From an uncultured Amphritea sp. (lineage in GTDB: Bacteria; Pseudomonadota; Gammaproteobacteria; Pseudomonadales; Balneatricaceae), in NCBI RefSeq assembly GCF_937127095.1, contig NZ_CAKZLP010000054.1:62001-126000 (forward strand): a stretch of DNA of 64,000 bases. The letters run 5' to 3'. The notes beneath the pieces were generated by a model, which was not told where the DNA came from, made no database searches, and worked only from the letters and a program-made list of their open reading frames with translations. The number at the start of each line of letters is the position of its first letter. Position 1 is the first letter of the stretch. Both the position numbers and the translations under genes were made by a program. Positions 16,238 through 24,969 of the stretch are shown one piece after another.

Positions 16238-17572
16238 TTAGCGCATCTGAAACAGTTCCTGATGGAAATGTCGGGCTGCGAGCCCTTTCGCCATAAACGC
16301 TTTACGCAATGACTGTCCAAACCCTGCGGGACCGCAAAACCAGACACTTGCCGCACGCCACTCAGGTATGGCTGCGAAAATTCTTTCGCAGTCAAGCCGA
16401 CCATCTTTGCTACTCACCAACAGATGCAGTGTGACACCCGCCGCCGCTGCATCTGCTGTGAGCTTATCAATCGCGCGCTGATCATAATCAGCGGTTGGAT
16501 GAAACAGGTCGATCGGTTTATCGCCAGGGGTCTTCGCCAGCTCTTTCATCCGCGCGATAAAGGGGGTAATGCCGATGCCTGCCCCGATCCAGATCTGCCG
16601 TGGCGGCGCATCATCAAAGTCGAAACAGCCATAAGGCCCCTCGACGGTGACCGGCATACCGGCTGTCAGCTGTTCGCGTAAACGCCCGGTATGATCACCC
16701 AGCGCTTTGGTAATAAACACAATGCGCGGATCCGCAGGGTTCCAGGCCGAGGCGATGGTGTACGGATGCGCCCCTTCCTTTCGGTTTGAGGTCACAAAAG
16801 CGAACTGTCCGGCAGCATGTCCCTGCCAGCCTTTTTCCAGCACCACCTCACTCTCCAGCACACGAAGACCATCATAGTGGCTGAGACTACCGATGGTTCC
16901 TTTAACCTTTCGACCGTTACCAATACGTCCGGTCAGTGCCAACAGTGCGGCTACCGAGCCACCTGTCAGCAGTGCAGCCAAGAGTATGCCGACCGGCTGC
17001 AGCCAATAATCAAATTTGATCAGCACCACAGAATGATACGCCAACACCAGATACGCGATAGAGATCAGTTGATGGGTCTTAACAAACAGGTGATAGGGGA
17101 AACGTTTAATCAAAGCCAACACCATCAGTGCGACAGCTGCATAAAACGCCCACTCTCCCACCGATTCAGCAAAGCCTCGCTGACTGCGAAACAGATCCTC
17201 TATAAACCCGAGAGTTTCCGTTGATCTGGGACCACGAACAGGCTTATCCAGCCAGCCCCAGCCAACCATCCATTTACTGCCCTGTGCCATCCACCAGTGA
17301 ACCACAGAGGTAACCAGTGCCGTAATACCTAACCACTTGTGCAGCCGGTAACTTTTATCCAAACCGTCCAGATAGCGCTCCAGCCATTTAAGGCGAAGCG
17401 CCAGCAGCATCGCGACGCTCATCACCCCGATAGCAATCACACCACTGTACTGGATGAATACGCCGCGAAACGCGAAGTAACTGAAAGGCTCCGGCATCAA
17501 GGTATCAGCAAACAGCCACAAGGCGGTCAGTACCAGTAATAACAGGGCAAAGAAGATTTTAATCGGTTTCAT
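16238..17572 (-). CDS. ferric-reductase-like transmembrane flavocytochrome (NAD(P)H oxidoreductase)
   Basis: A 444-residue membrane oxidoreductase with the ferric reductase/NOX plan. The N-terminal half has six helices with paired His residues suitable for heme (HKWLGITALVTSVVHWW and VKTHQLISIAYLVLAYHS). The C-terminal half is an FAD/NAD(P) ferredoxin-reductase module with HPYTIASAW for FAD, GPYGCF, WIGAGIGITPFIARM for the nicotinamide nucleotide and VWFCGPAGFGQSL near the end. Electrons would pass from cytosolic NAD(P)H across the membrane, to ferric iron, another metal or a protein partner. AAGGATA precedes ATG by 6 nt. The substrate is not inferable. Confidence 0.85.
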   Translation of the reverse strand: MKPIKIFFALLLLVLTALWLFADTLMPEPFSYFAFRGVFIQYSGVIAIGVMSVAMLLALRLKWLERYLDGLDKSYRLHKWLGITALVTSVVHWWMAQGSKWMVGWGWLDKPVRGPRSTETLGFIEDLFRSQRGFAESVGEWAFYAAVALMVLALIKRFPYHLFVKTHQLISIAYLVLAYHSVVLIKFDYWLQPVGILLAALLTGGSVAALLALTGRIGNGRKVKGTIGSLSHYDGLRVLESEVVLEKGWQGHAAGQFAFVTSNRKEGAHPYTIASAWNPADPRIVFITKALGDHTGRLREQLTAGMPVTVEGPYGCFDFDDAPPRQIWIGAGIGITPFIARMKELAKTPGDKPIDLFHPTADYDQRAIDKLTADAAAAGVTLHLLVSSKDGRLDCERIFAAIPEWRAASVWFCGPAGFGQSLRKAFMAKGLAARHFHQELFQMR

Positions 17573-17877
17573 TTTGCGTATCCTTTAGGAATGCGGACAA
17601 AAAATCCATCTCTTGTAGTTTGGCAGATGTGCACCACCATCTTCACCAGGGATATTCGGTGAGCAGGCCGACGGATTGTCGGAAGGTCCTGAATAACAGA
17701 TCTCCAACAAGGAGTAACGGCTTAACCCACACCTCTATTTTATCGGGTATGGTGCTGCAGGAAGAAGCCCTGTCGATGTAATGTTGTGTAAAGATTTGCG
17801 AAGAAAAGCACCGGAGAGTATAGCTCCGGTGCTTATTTTGTCAGCTGATCCACGAGTTGATCAGAGACTCAGACTCA
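17573..17877. other. intergenic region with terminator only
   Basis: A 305-base gap upstream of the flavocytochrome gene and downstream of the iron alcohol dehydrogenase. Apart from the hairpin at 17801-17840, no gene or clear repeat was seen. Confidence 0.5.
17801..17840 (-). terminator. rho-independent terminator of the iron alcohol dehydrogenase gene
   Basis: Perfect 11-bp stem (17806-17816 with 17824-17834, AAGCACCGGAG and its complement) with a 7-nt loop. On the leftward strand it is followed by TTTTCTTC. Confidence 0.8.
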
Positions 17878-19029
17878 TCAGAGAGCAGCACGATAGATCG
17901 CGGCAACTTCCGCATCTTTCAGGGTGCGGGGGTTGGTCAGACGACACACATCTTTCTGCGCATTAGCCACCATTGTTTCAATGTCATCATCTTTAACACC
18001 GAGTTCAGACAGTGTCCGCGGAATACCCACATCCTGTCCCAGTGTTTCAATGGCATCGATAGCCAGCAGCGCAGCATCACGCTCTGACAGCCCGTCGGTC
18101 ACTTCGCCCAGGGCATCAGCAATATCGGCAAAGCGTTCGGTAGCGGCGATCATGTTAACCCGGCAGACATGGGGCAGCAGCAAAGCATTACACACCCCGT
18201 GCGGCAAGTTATAGAAGCCGCCAAGCTGGTGCGCCATCGCATGCACATAACCCAGGCTGGCATTATTAAACGCCATACCGGCCAGGTATTCCGCATAAGC
18301 CATCTTATCACGTGCTTCCATGTTATCACCCCGGGCAACCGCTTTACGCAGGTATTGTCCGATCAACCGGATAGCCTGCAGTGCACAGGCATCGGTAATC
18401 GGCGTAGCTGCCGTAGAGACATAGGCTTCAACCGCGTGAGTCAGTGCGTCCATGCCGGTTGCAGCCGTCAGAGCGGGCGGCATATCCACCATCAGCTCCG
18501 GGTCATTGATCGCAACATCCGGGGTTACACGCCAGTCAACAATCGCCATTTTGACGTGATTGGAGGTATTGGTAATGATGGTAAACCGGGTCATCTCGCT
18601 GGCGGTGCCCGCAGTGGTGTTGACCGCGATATAGGGCGGCAGCGGCGCTTTTGCCTGATCCACGCCTTCGTAATCGTGGATTGAACCACCACTGGACGCC
18701 ACCAGACCAATACCTTTACAGCAGTCATGGGCGCTGCCTCCGCCCAGAGAGATCAGCATATCGCAGCCATGCTCACGATATACGGCAAGGCCCTCAGCAA
18801 CGTTGTTATCGGTTGGGTTAGGCACCGTATCGTCATAAACAACACTCTCAATTGCCTGACTGCCCAGCAACTCAGTCAGACGAGCGGTATATCCCAGGGA
18901 GGTCATCCCTTTATCTGCAACCACCAGTGGCTTGCTACCACCGAGCATCGTTACGCGTTCCGGCAAACTGTTAAAACAACCTGGCCCCATCAGCGATACA
19001 TTAGGTACAAAAAACGCTTGTGTAGTCAT
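17878..19029 (-). CDS. iron-dependent alcohol dehydrogenase (YiaY/AdhB-like)
   Basis: Group III Fe-type alcohol dehydrogenase of 383 residues, interconverting an alcohol and aldehyde with NAD+. It matches E. coli YiaY over its length: SLGGGSAHDCCKGIGLVA for NAD, NTTAGTASEMTRF, and the metal ligands in GMDALTHAVEAYVS and YVHAMAHQLGGFYNLPHGVCNALLLPHV. The frame continues to 19116, but ATG 19029 (MTTQAFFVPNVSL) gives the family length and has GAGG 8 nt upstream. A strong terminator follows. It differs from the ErcA-type paralogue at 34199-35362. Confidence 0.9.
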   Translation of the reverse strand: MTTQAFFVPNVSLMGPGCFNSLPERVTMLGGSKPLVVADKGMTSLGYTARLTELLGSQAIESVVYDDTVPNPTDNNVAEGLAVYREHGCDMLISLGGGSAHDCCKGIGLVASSGGSIHDYEGVDQAKAPLPPYIAVNTTAGTASEMTRFTIITNTSNHVKMAIVDWRVTPDVAINDPELMVDMPPALTAATGMDALTHAVEAYVSTAATPITDACALQAIRLIGQYLRKAVARGDNMEARDKMAYAEYLAGMAFNNASLGYVHAMAHQLGGFYNLPHGVCNALLLPHVCRVNMIAATERFADIADALGEVTDGLSERDAALLAIDAIETLGQDVGIPRTLSELGVKDDDIETMVANAQKDVCRLTNPRTLKDAEVAAIYRAAL

Positions 19030-19377
19030 AATCTTAACCTCAATAAAAATATGAAAATCAACAGATCCTTCCGGGAAGAACAACTCACCGGAGACTTTCT
19101 TATTTTTTGTGCCCACTATAGTTGAGTACGAACCTCTTTATGTTGATCCAGACCATCTATTGCGGATTAACTGGCTTTTTAGTCAGGTTGTTGAGGGTCA
19201 GTCTTGCCGGACCCGGCACAATTGCAACTGCGATGAACTTTACTGCGGAACCGACGGCCATGGACTGCTAAGCATTCAGCGACGCTCTGATGCAAATCCC
19301 CAACTGAGGAATTTATACAGACATTCTGCTGAAATTAGATAAAATACAGAGCGTTAAAAACTAAAGAAGATGGAACA
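19030..19377. other. divergent intergenic region, no gene
   Basis: The 348 bases between the leftward alcohol dehydrogenase and rightward hscC must hold both promoters. A 77-codon open frame here has no ribosome-binding site or family match. A weak candidate hscC promoter (TTATAC, 17 nt, TAGATA) ends about 40 nt before its ATG. No sigma-32 pattern was found. Confidence 0.45.
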
Positions 19378-21081
19378 ATGACAATCCTTGGGATCGATTT
19401 GGGCACAACCAACAGCGCTTGTGCAGTATGGAAAGATGGAAAAACGACGCTTATCCCCAACCAATTAAATGCGTTTCTGACCCCCTCTGTCGTTGGTATA
19501 GACCAGCAAGGAGAGATTCTGGTCGGCATGTCGGCCAGGCACCGCCTGATCAGCCATCCCGGAAATACAGTCGCTGTATTCAAACGCTACATGGGTACAG
19601 ATTACTCGATCAATCTGGGTAAACGCAGTTTTACAGCGGCAGAACTCTCCTCGTTGATATTACGCAGTTTGAAAGAAGATGCAGAAGCCTATCTTGGCGA
19701 GACGATTACCCAGGCAGTGATCAGCGTTCCGGCTTATTTCAACGACGTTCAGCGCAAGGCAACCAAACTCGCCGGTGAGCTGGCGGGATTAAATGTAGAC
19801 CGACTGATCAATGAACCCACCGCAGCGGCGATGGTTTATGGCCTGCATGATAAGCGCGATGGCGTACAGTTTCTTATCCTCGACCTGGGCGGAGGAACCT
19901 TCGATGTTTCACTGGTTGAGTACTTTGATGGTGTGATCGAGGTACATGCGTCTTCTGGTGATAACCACCTTGGGGGGGAAGATTTCCTGGAGATGCTGGT
20001 TAATTATTACTTTGAAAAAAACGGATTGGCTAAACGTTCGCTGACGGCCAACGAACTGCAACGTGTGTATGAAGTACTGGAAGGCGCCAAACGAAAACTA
20101 AGTTCTGAGCGCGAAATTGTCATCGAGCAGGCAGTGAAATCACAGCAACAGCCTTTTAGCCTCAGCCGTGAAGAGTTTGATCGCATCGTTCATCCTCTGC
20201 TTCACCGTGTACAACTCCCCATAGAGCGTACTTTACGAGATGCTGGGGTCAACCCTGCTGAGATTGACGAAGTCGTACTGGTCGGCGGAGCAACCCGAAT
20301 GTTTGCCTTCCGTTCGCTGATTACCCGCATGTTCCGGCGAATGCCTGCAGGAAATATCGACCCTGATCTGGTGGTCGCGATGGGCGCTGGTATTCAGGCC
20401 GGTCTGAAGCAGAAGCACGCTGATCTGGATGATGTGGTCCTGACCGATGTATGCCCTTATACACTGGGTGTAGAAATACACAATGAGGGTGATAAAAATG
20501 ATAAACAGGGAGGCCTGTTTATGCCAATTATTGAGCGCAACTCAATCGTACCGGTTAGCGTTGAACGCACGCTTTATACGGTGTGCGACAACCAGAAAAT
20601 AGTCTCGATCAACGTCTATCAGGGTGAAAGCCGTCTGGTTAAAAACAACGTTAATCTCGGCGAGCTTGAGGTCAGAATTCCGCCAGCTAAAGCCGGAGAA
20701 GAATCTCTTAACGTACGCTACAGCTACGATATGAATGGCTTACTGGACGTTGATGTAACGGTCAATTCAACCGGCCTGACCCAGCACAGGACCATTATCA
20801 ATTCAGCCAGCGGCTTAACAGATAAAGAGATCGAAAAATCCAGAGAGAAACTCGCTAAATTAAAGTTTCATCCGCGGGATCAGGCAGAAAACCGTGTCCT
20901 AATTGCACGGGCAGAGCGTCTGTATGAATGTTCGCTGGGCGACAAACGCGATTACATCAGTAATCTGCTGTCCCATTTTGAGCAGGTGCTGGAAAAACAG
21001 AACCCTGTTGAAATTAAAAAGGTAACTGCACAGTTCTGTGAAGTTCTCGATGGTCTGGAAGAAGATAACCTATTCTCATGA
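19378..21081 (+). CDS. hscC: Hsp70-family chaperone HscC
   Basis: Specialised DnaK-like ATPase chaperone of 567 residues, close in length and sequence to E. coli HscC. The actin-like nucleotide-binding domain shows IDLGTTNSA (5-13), the NEPTAAAMVYG stretch, the phosphate loop LDLGGGTFDVS and VVLVGGATRMFAFRSLI. The substrate-binding half begins after DVCPYTLGVEIHNEG and is shorter than in DnaK, with a reduced lid. The stop overlaps by four bases the start of a J-like membrane protein, so the pair is translationally coupled and probably works together at the membrane. HscC clients are not established. Confidence 0.93.
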   Translation: MTILGIDLGTTNSACAVWKDGKTTLIPNQLNAFLTPSVVGIDQQGEILVGMSARHRLISHPGNTVAVFKRYMGTDYSINLGKRSFTAAELSSLILRSLKEDAEAYLGETITQAVISVPAYFNDVQRKATKLAGELAGLNVDRLINEPTAAAMVYGLHDKRDGVQFLILDLGGGTFDVSLVEYFDGVIEVHASSGDNHLGGEDFLEMLVNYYFEKNGLAKRSLTANELQRVYEVLEGAKRKLSSEREIVIEQAVKSQQQPFSLSREEFDRIVHPLLHRVQLPIERTLRDAGVNPAEIDEVVLVGGATRMFAFRSLITRMFRRMPAGNIDPDLVVAMGAGIQAGLKQKHADLDDVVLTDVCPYTLGVEIHNEGDKNDKQGGLFMPIIERNSIVPVSVERTLYTVCDNQKIVSINVYQGESRLVKNNVNLGELEVRIPPAKAGEESLNVRYSYDMNGLLDVDVTVNSTGLTQHRTIINSASGLTDKEIEKSREKLAKLKFHPRDQAENRVLIARAERLYECSLGDKRDYISNLLSHFEQVLEKQNPVEIKKVTAQFCEVLDGLEEDNLFS

Positions 21082-22268
21082 GTGACTGGCAGATACTGGG
21101 TATCGATAACACAACCGATCTGAAGGTTATCAAACGCGCCTATGCGGCCAAACTAAAGATCACGAAACCGGATGAAGATCCGGAAGGCTTTAAGCGCCTG
21201 CATGCGGCCTATAAACAGGCATGCCAATCGGCCAGAAATAATGCCTCAGCAGATAAACAAGCCGTACCTCACCGAGTTGAAGAGCCACCAGAGATTGAAA
21301 CTCAAGAGGTTGAGACTCAGAAGATTGACGAGAGTATTACTACCGATGAACAACCCCGGAGTGAAGAGTATTTTGAGTTTGTTTTAGACGACTTTGAAGA
21401 GCCATCAGAGTATTCCCGCCAGGACTATCGAGACGCTCAAGCGTATCAACAAGAGCTGGAAGATATTGCCAGGATTGACCTGGACGCAGAGCAGGCCTTT
21501 TTAAAACAACAATGGCGCGACATCACGGAAAGCGTTGATACGATAATAGCCAGCGATAACACGCTCAACGAGACCGGGGCGTGGGCGTTCCTCAATGACC
21601 GGGAGGCATTACTGGATATCCAGTTCAAATCGGAACTATCAAACTATACCTTTGGCTGTCTTGCTGACCACCTTAGCAAGACACCCAAGCCGGTGCTTAA
21701 CCACACCGTTTTTATCTTTCTGGATAGCCTGTTCCAGTGGAGTGATCGCAGAGATCTACTGGAAGATGAGTTTGGTCATGAAGCGGTTGAGACCGTGATG
21801 CAGGCAATCGCTGTAATCAAAGAACCGTTTTTCAAGTGGACATCGCCCGAAGTGCATGTAGGAGAGATGGTTCCCTGTAATTATTTTTTGCGATTGCTCG
21901 CCGCTTTTCTCGATTGGCTGCTGCTGGGATTCATTGCTGTTCTATTGAGAAAAATGGATATGCCAATACTCAGTACAGACAGCGACGGTCTAATACTCGA
22001 CTTCATCGTTGGTGTTTTGTTCTATCTGCTATTGGCTCCGGTGATGGAGTCGTCTTCTTTACAGGGCACTCCGGGCAAAATTCTGTTTGGCATGAAAGTG
22101 GTTAGTAAGCAGGGGAAGCGACTCAATATCCTGCACACAATACTGCGCTCTTCCATGTTTATGCTGGCGATGATCGCATTCAAGCTGACGATCTGGATAA
22201 ACATCTTCTTCCGCGATCAGCGCCTGTTACATGATCGCTTTAGTTATTCCAGAGTAATTGAACGCTGA
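21078..22268 (+). CDS. J-like domain protein with C-terminal RDD membrane domain, HscC partner
   Basis: Probable co-chaperone of HscC, 396 residues. Residues 1-45 resemble a J domain (DWQILGIDNTTDLKVIKRAYAAKLK), but the HPD tripeptide reads Lys30-Pro31-Asp32 and is followed by EDPEGFKRLHAAYKQA, as in DjlB/DjlC-type proteins. Residues 60-130 are acidic and low in complexity. From about residue 260 there is an RDD-type membrane domain with around three to four helices (FLRLLAAFLDWLLLGFIA; GTPGKILFGMKVV; HDRFSYSRVI). It would tether HscC to the inner membrane. It overlaps hscC by four bases (ATGA). Confidence 0.82.
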   Translation: MSDWQILGIDNTTDLKVIKRAYAAKLKITKPDEDPEGFKRLHAAYKQACQSARNNASADKQAVPHRVEEPPEIETQEVETQKIDESITTDEQPRSEEYFEFVLDDFEEPSEYSRQDYRDAQAYQQELEDIARIDLDAEQAFLKQQWRDITESVDTIIASDNTLNETGAWAFLNDREALLDIQFKSELSNYTFGCLADHLSKTPKPVLNHTVFIFLDSLFQWSDRRDLLEDEFGHEAVETVMQAIAVIKEPFFKWTSPEVHVGEMVPCNYFLRLLAAFLDWLLLGFIAVLLRKMDMPILSTDSDGLILDFIVGVLFYLLLAPVMESSSLQGTPGKILFGMKVVSKQGKRLNILHTILRSSMFMLAMIAFKLTIWINIFFRDQRLLHDRFSYSRVIER

Positions 22269-22370
22269 ATTTAAGCGAAGCTGATAGCAAGAGATCAGTC
22301 CTACCCTGGGCAGCTGCAACCACCGGTTAATCTGTTCAGTAGCGGGTAAATATTATTGCCCGGTTGAATA

Positions 22371-22600
22371 TTAGACCTGTTTTTCCCTCACGAGCAGCGA
22401 GTACATATACCAGACAGTCGCCAGATTGACCGCCAGCACAGCGATACTTAACAGGCTGCGGTTAACAAGCAGCTCGTACATTTCAAACGGCAGATAGATG
22501 CCCTCGCTGGGCAGGGCAAACCATTCGGTCTATACCAGCCGGCGTCAGAGGCCATAGGCTTCGATCAGCCGAACCATTAGCCGAATGTAAGGAAAAAAAC
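22371..22600 (-). pseudogene. DUF2127 family membrane protein, decayed C-terminal remnant
   Basis: Reading leftward in one frame ending at TAA 22373-22371 gives RLIEAYGL*RRLV*, then TEWFALPSEGIYLPFEMYEL and LLVNRSLLSIAVLAVNLATV. This is the end of a DUF2127 protein, whose conserved form is EAxGLWxxRxWAEWFA followed by YLPFEIYEL. Both stops (TGA at 22547-22545 and TAG at 22532-22530) stand where the family has, or readily accepts, Trp. No start or N-terminal two-thirds is visible. It is a dead fragment, recognised from the protein pattern only. Confidence 0.65.
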
Positions 22601-22625
22601 AGAGTGTGCTAGCCTCTTGGCTAAC
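22590..22625 (-). terminator. probable terminator after hpaF
   Basis: Leftward strand: GTGTTAGCC pairs with GGCTAGCAC (one mismatch) around a 4-nt loop, followed by ACTCTG and seven T residues. It lies about 45 nt past the hpaF stop. Confidence 0.5.
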
Positions 22626-22669
22626 ACCCCCTATATACGCTGCTGACTATCACTGAATAGCAAAGATGC

Positions 22670-23059
22670 TCAGCCTTTATCAGCCAGCTTCTTATGGATG
22701 TTATTCATCCGGTAGTTGCGTTCAGGATGAAGCTCAATCATCTCAAAACCAACGCTCATCCAGCGACGGTCAAACACCGGTTTAAGGCATTCACTGAAGG
22801 TTTCAAAGATTTTATCTGAAGCCTCTTTAAGCACTTCAGGCGTACGGCCAGACCCCACTTTAGCGGTCAGGTGTACAAAGGTGTTCTCAGGGTCACCCTC
22901 GCCTACGCGGAAATGCTCGCAGCGGATCGCCCGGCTGCGAATGCCACCAATCGGGAAAACCCCGGTAGCAATAGCCGTGGCGTTCAGCTTTTCAAACAGT
23001 GCCGGGATATCCAGATCATCATCCAGATTGGCTGAGTATTCCATAATAAAATGAGGCAT
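22670..23059 (-). CDS. hpaF: 5-carboxymethyl-2-hydroxymuconate delta-isomerase
   Basis: Isomerises 5-carboxymethyl-2-hydroxymuconate in the homoprotocatechuate meta-cleavage pathway. The 129-residue protein fits the tautomerase superfamily HpaF/CHMI pattern: MPHFIMEYSANL at the start gives the catalytic N-terminal Pro after Met removal, followed by ATGVFPIGGIRSRAIRCEHF, FVHLTAKVGSGRT and the ending FEMIELHPERNYRMNNIH. It is the last gene of the hpa set, separated from hpaE by 378 bases that include tandem repeats. The position between E and F is where hpaD lies in the E. coli-type order. Confidence 0.92.
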   Translation of the reverse strand: MPHFIMEYSANLDDDLDIPALFEKLNATAIATGVFPIGGIRSRAIRCEHFRVGEGDPENTFVHLTAKVGSGRTPEVLKEASDKIFETFSECLKPVFDRRWMSVGFEMIELHPERNYRMNNIHKKLADKG

Positions 23060-23166
23060 AAAGTTTCCTGTGTTTAATCAATCTATCTAATTTATAGATC
23101 TACGCATCAGTCTCATAGCACTTAAAATCAAAAGCTGGCTAAGATTACTCTAAACCAGCTTTTAAG

Positions 23167-23432
23167 GCCGTGTAGCCAAACGCAATAGCTTGTCTAAGCG
23201 TCACGAGCGCAGATCAGACAAGGCGGAAGCAGGTGAAAAGCGCGCAAGTTTAGCCTGCTAAATGAGCCCTTTATGCCTTCTCTCAACACCATACGATCAA
23301 ACGCAATAGCTGTCTAAGCGTCACGAGCGCAGATCAGACAAGGCGGAAGCAGGTGAAAAGCGCGCAGTTTAGCCTGCTAAATGAGCACTTTGAACCTGCT
23401 TCCAACGCCGTATGATCAAGCGCAGTAGCTTA
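23167..23432. repeat. tandem copies of a ~120-bp dispersed-type repeat between hpaE and hpaF
   Basis: Two nearly identical units (anchor CGCAATAGCT at 23181 and 23302, offset 121) share GTCTAAGCGTCACGAGCGCA, GATCAGACAAGGCGGAAGCA and GGTGAAAAGCGCGCA blocks. A third partial copy (CGCAGTAGCT) starts at 23421. Units are bounded by GCCGTATGATCAA-like ends. There is no coding potential. The array stops just before the hpaE stop codon. Confidence 0.85.
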
Positions 23433-23437
23433 GACGA

Positions 23438-24958
23438 TTAGCGGCCGAGGACAGGGACCTTATGCGTATCATGGGCTATACACACATTCTTCGTTTCCAT
23501 ATAGAAATCGAAGCTCCAGTCACCACCGTCACGACCAATACCCGACATCTTAACGCCGCCGAACGGGGATGGCAGGTTACGGTTGTTTTCCGAGTTAACC
23601 CACAGCATACCGGCTTCTACTGCATGCGCCATACGCATTGCACGACCGGTGTTGCTGGTCCAGATATAGCCTGCCAGACCATACACAGTTTCGTTAGCCA
23701 GCTGGATCGCTTCCTCTTCGGTTTCGAACTCAATCGCGGTCAGAACCGGACCAAAGATCTCTTCCTGAGCGATGCGCATGCTGTTCTTCGCATCAACAAA
23801 CAGGGTTGGGGTGACGAAGTTACCAGGGCCCATCTCATCACGCAGAGACTTGCCACCGACAGCGATGGTCGCACCATCCTGCTTAGCAATTTCGAAGTAG
23901 CTGGTGACTTTATCGTAGTGACCGGTATGAACCAGTGGACCCACTTCAGTTTCAGGGTCCAGCGGATGACCTACTTTGATGTTTTCTACACGCGCTTTCA
24001 GGGCAGCCAGGAACTTGTCCTTAATACCACTCTGGATCAGCAGACGGCTGGAGCTGGTGCAGCGCTGACCGTTCAGGCTGTAGATCATGAACACCACGGC
24101 ATCCAGAGCACGATCAAAATCGGCATCATCGAATACGATAATCGGGTTCTTACCCCCCAGTTCCAGATGCAGACGCTTCAGCGTTTGTGCCGTCTGTGCC
24201 TGAATTAGTTTACCGGTGGCAGAATCACCCACCAGCGCGACCGCTTTGATAGCAGGGTGTTGGGTCAGCGCTTTACCGGCTACCGTACCAAAGCCGTTAA
24301 CCATGTTCCAGACACCTTTCGGCAGACCCGCCGCTTCAGCACACTCAGCCAGAATGGATGCAGTGAGTGGGCTCAGCTCAGCAGGCTTGTGAACTACGGT
24401 ACAACCGGATGCCAGTGCGGGTGCAATCTTCCAGGTAGACAGCATAAACGGCGTGTTCCACGGAGTGATTACAGCAACAGGACCGATTGGACTACGCACG
24501 GTAAAGTTGGTGTGTTCAGCCTGATGCAAAGACAGACCGTTACGCGCTTCAGGTGCCTGATCGGCAAAGAAACGAAAGTTAGCCGCACCACGAACAGCCG
24601 CCTGACGCATAAAGCGCAGCGCCTGACCACAGTCCATTGATTCAACCATAGCGATCTCTTCTGCGCGCTTCTCCAGCTCATCACCCAGACGGTGTAGAAT
24701 CTTACGCCGCTCAGCGCCCGGCGTTGCAGCCCAGCCAGCCGCAGCCTCAGCCGCCGCCTCACAAGCCGCATTTACATCAGCTTCAGTGGCCGCAGCAACC
24801 TTACCCAGAAAGCTCTGGTCGAATGGCGTGGTGTTATCAAAGGTTTCGCCACTGCCCAGGGTCCACTCACCGTTAATATAATGACCCAGAGTGTTTTCTT
24901 TAAAACGCGCCAGGTAGCCTTCCGCTTTACTGATATTTTCTTGTAGTTGTGCACTCAT
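23438..24958 (-). CDS. hpaE: 5-carboxymethyl-2-hydroxymuconate-semialdehyde dehydrogenase
   Basis: NAD-dependent oxidation of the ring-cleavage semialdehyde to 5-carboxymethyl-2-hydroxymuconate. This 506-residue ALDH has the general base in LHLELGGKNPIIVFDDADFD and the catalytic Cys in NGQRCTSSSRLL, with the C-terminal GGVKMSGIGRDGGDWSFDFYMETKNV typical of HpaE/DmpC-like enzymes. The frame reaches 24973; ATG 24958 (MSAQLQENISK) has GAGG 9 nt upstream. It follows hpaG2 by 11 nt in the same operon. Confidence 0.92.
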   Translation of the reverse strand: MSAQLQENISKAEGYLARFKENTLGHYINGEWTLGSGETFDNTTPFDQSFLGKVAAATEADVNAACEAAAEAAAGWAATPGAERRKILHRLGDELEKRAEEIAMVESMDCGQALRFMRQAAVRGAANFRFFADQAPEARNGLSLHQAEHTNFTVRSPIGPVAVITPWNTPFMLSTWKIAPALASGCTVVHKPAELSPLTASILAECAEAAGLPKGVWNMVNGFGTVAGKALTQHPAIKAVALVGDSATGKLIQAQTAQTLKRLHLELGGKNPIIVFDDADFDRALDAVVFMIYSLNGQRCTSSSRLLIQSGIKDKFLAALKARVENIKVGHPLDPETEVGPLVHTGHYDKVTSYFEIAKQDGATIAVGGKSLRDEMGPGNFVTPTLFVDAKNSMRIAQEEIFGPVLTAIEFETEEEAIQLANETVYGLAGYIWTSNTGRAMRMAHAVEAGMLWVNSENNRNLPSPFGGVKMSGIGRDGGDWSFDFYMETKNVCIAHDTHKVPVLGR

Positions 24959-24969
24959 CAATCTATACC

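Noticed and set aside
19109..19342. 77-codon open frame between the alcohol dehydrogenase and hscC
   Set aside because: No ribosome-binding site, no family resemblance and atypical composition; it lies in a divergent promoter region.
23462..24208. 248-codon frame opposite hpaE
   Set aside because: It is entirely antisense to the well-conserved hpaE and rich in His/Thr/Gln as expected from a mirror frame.
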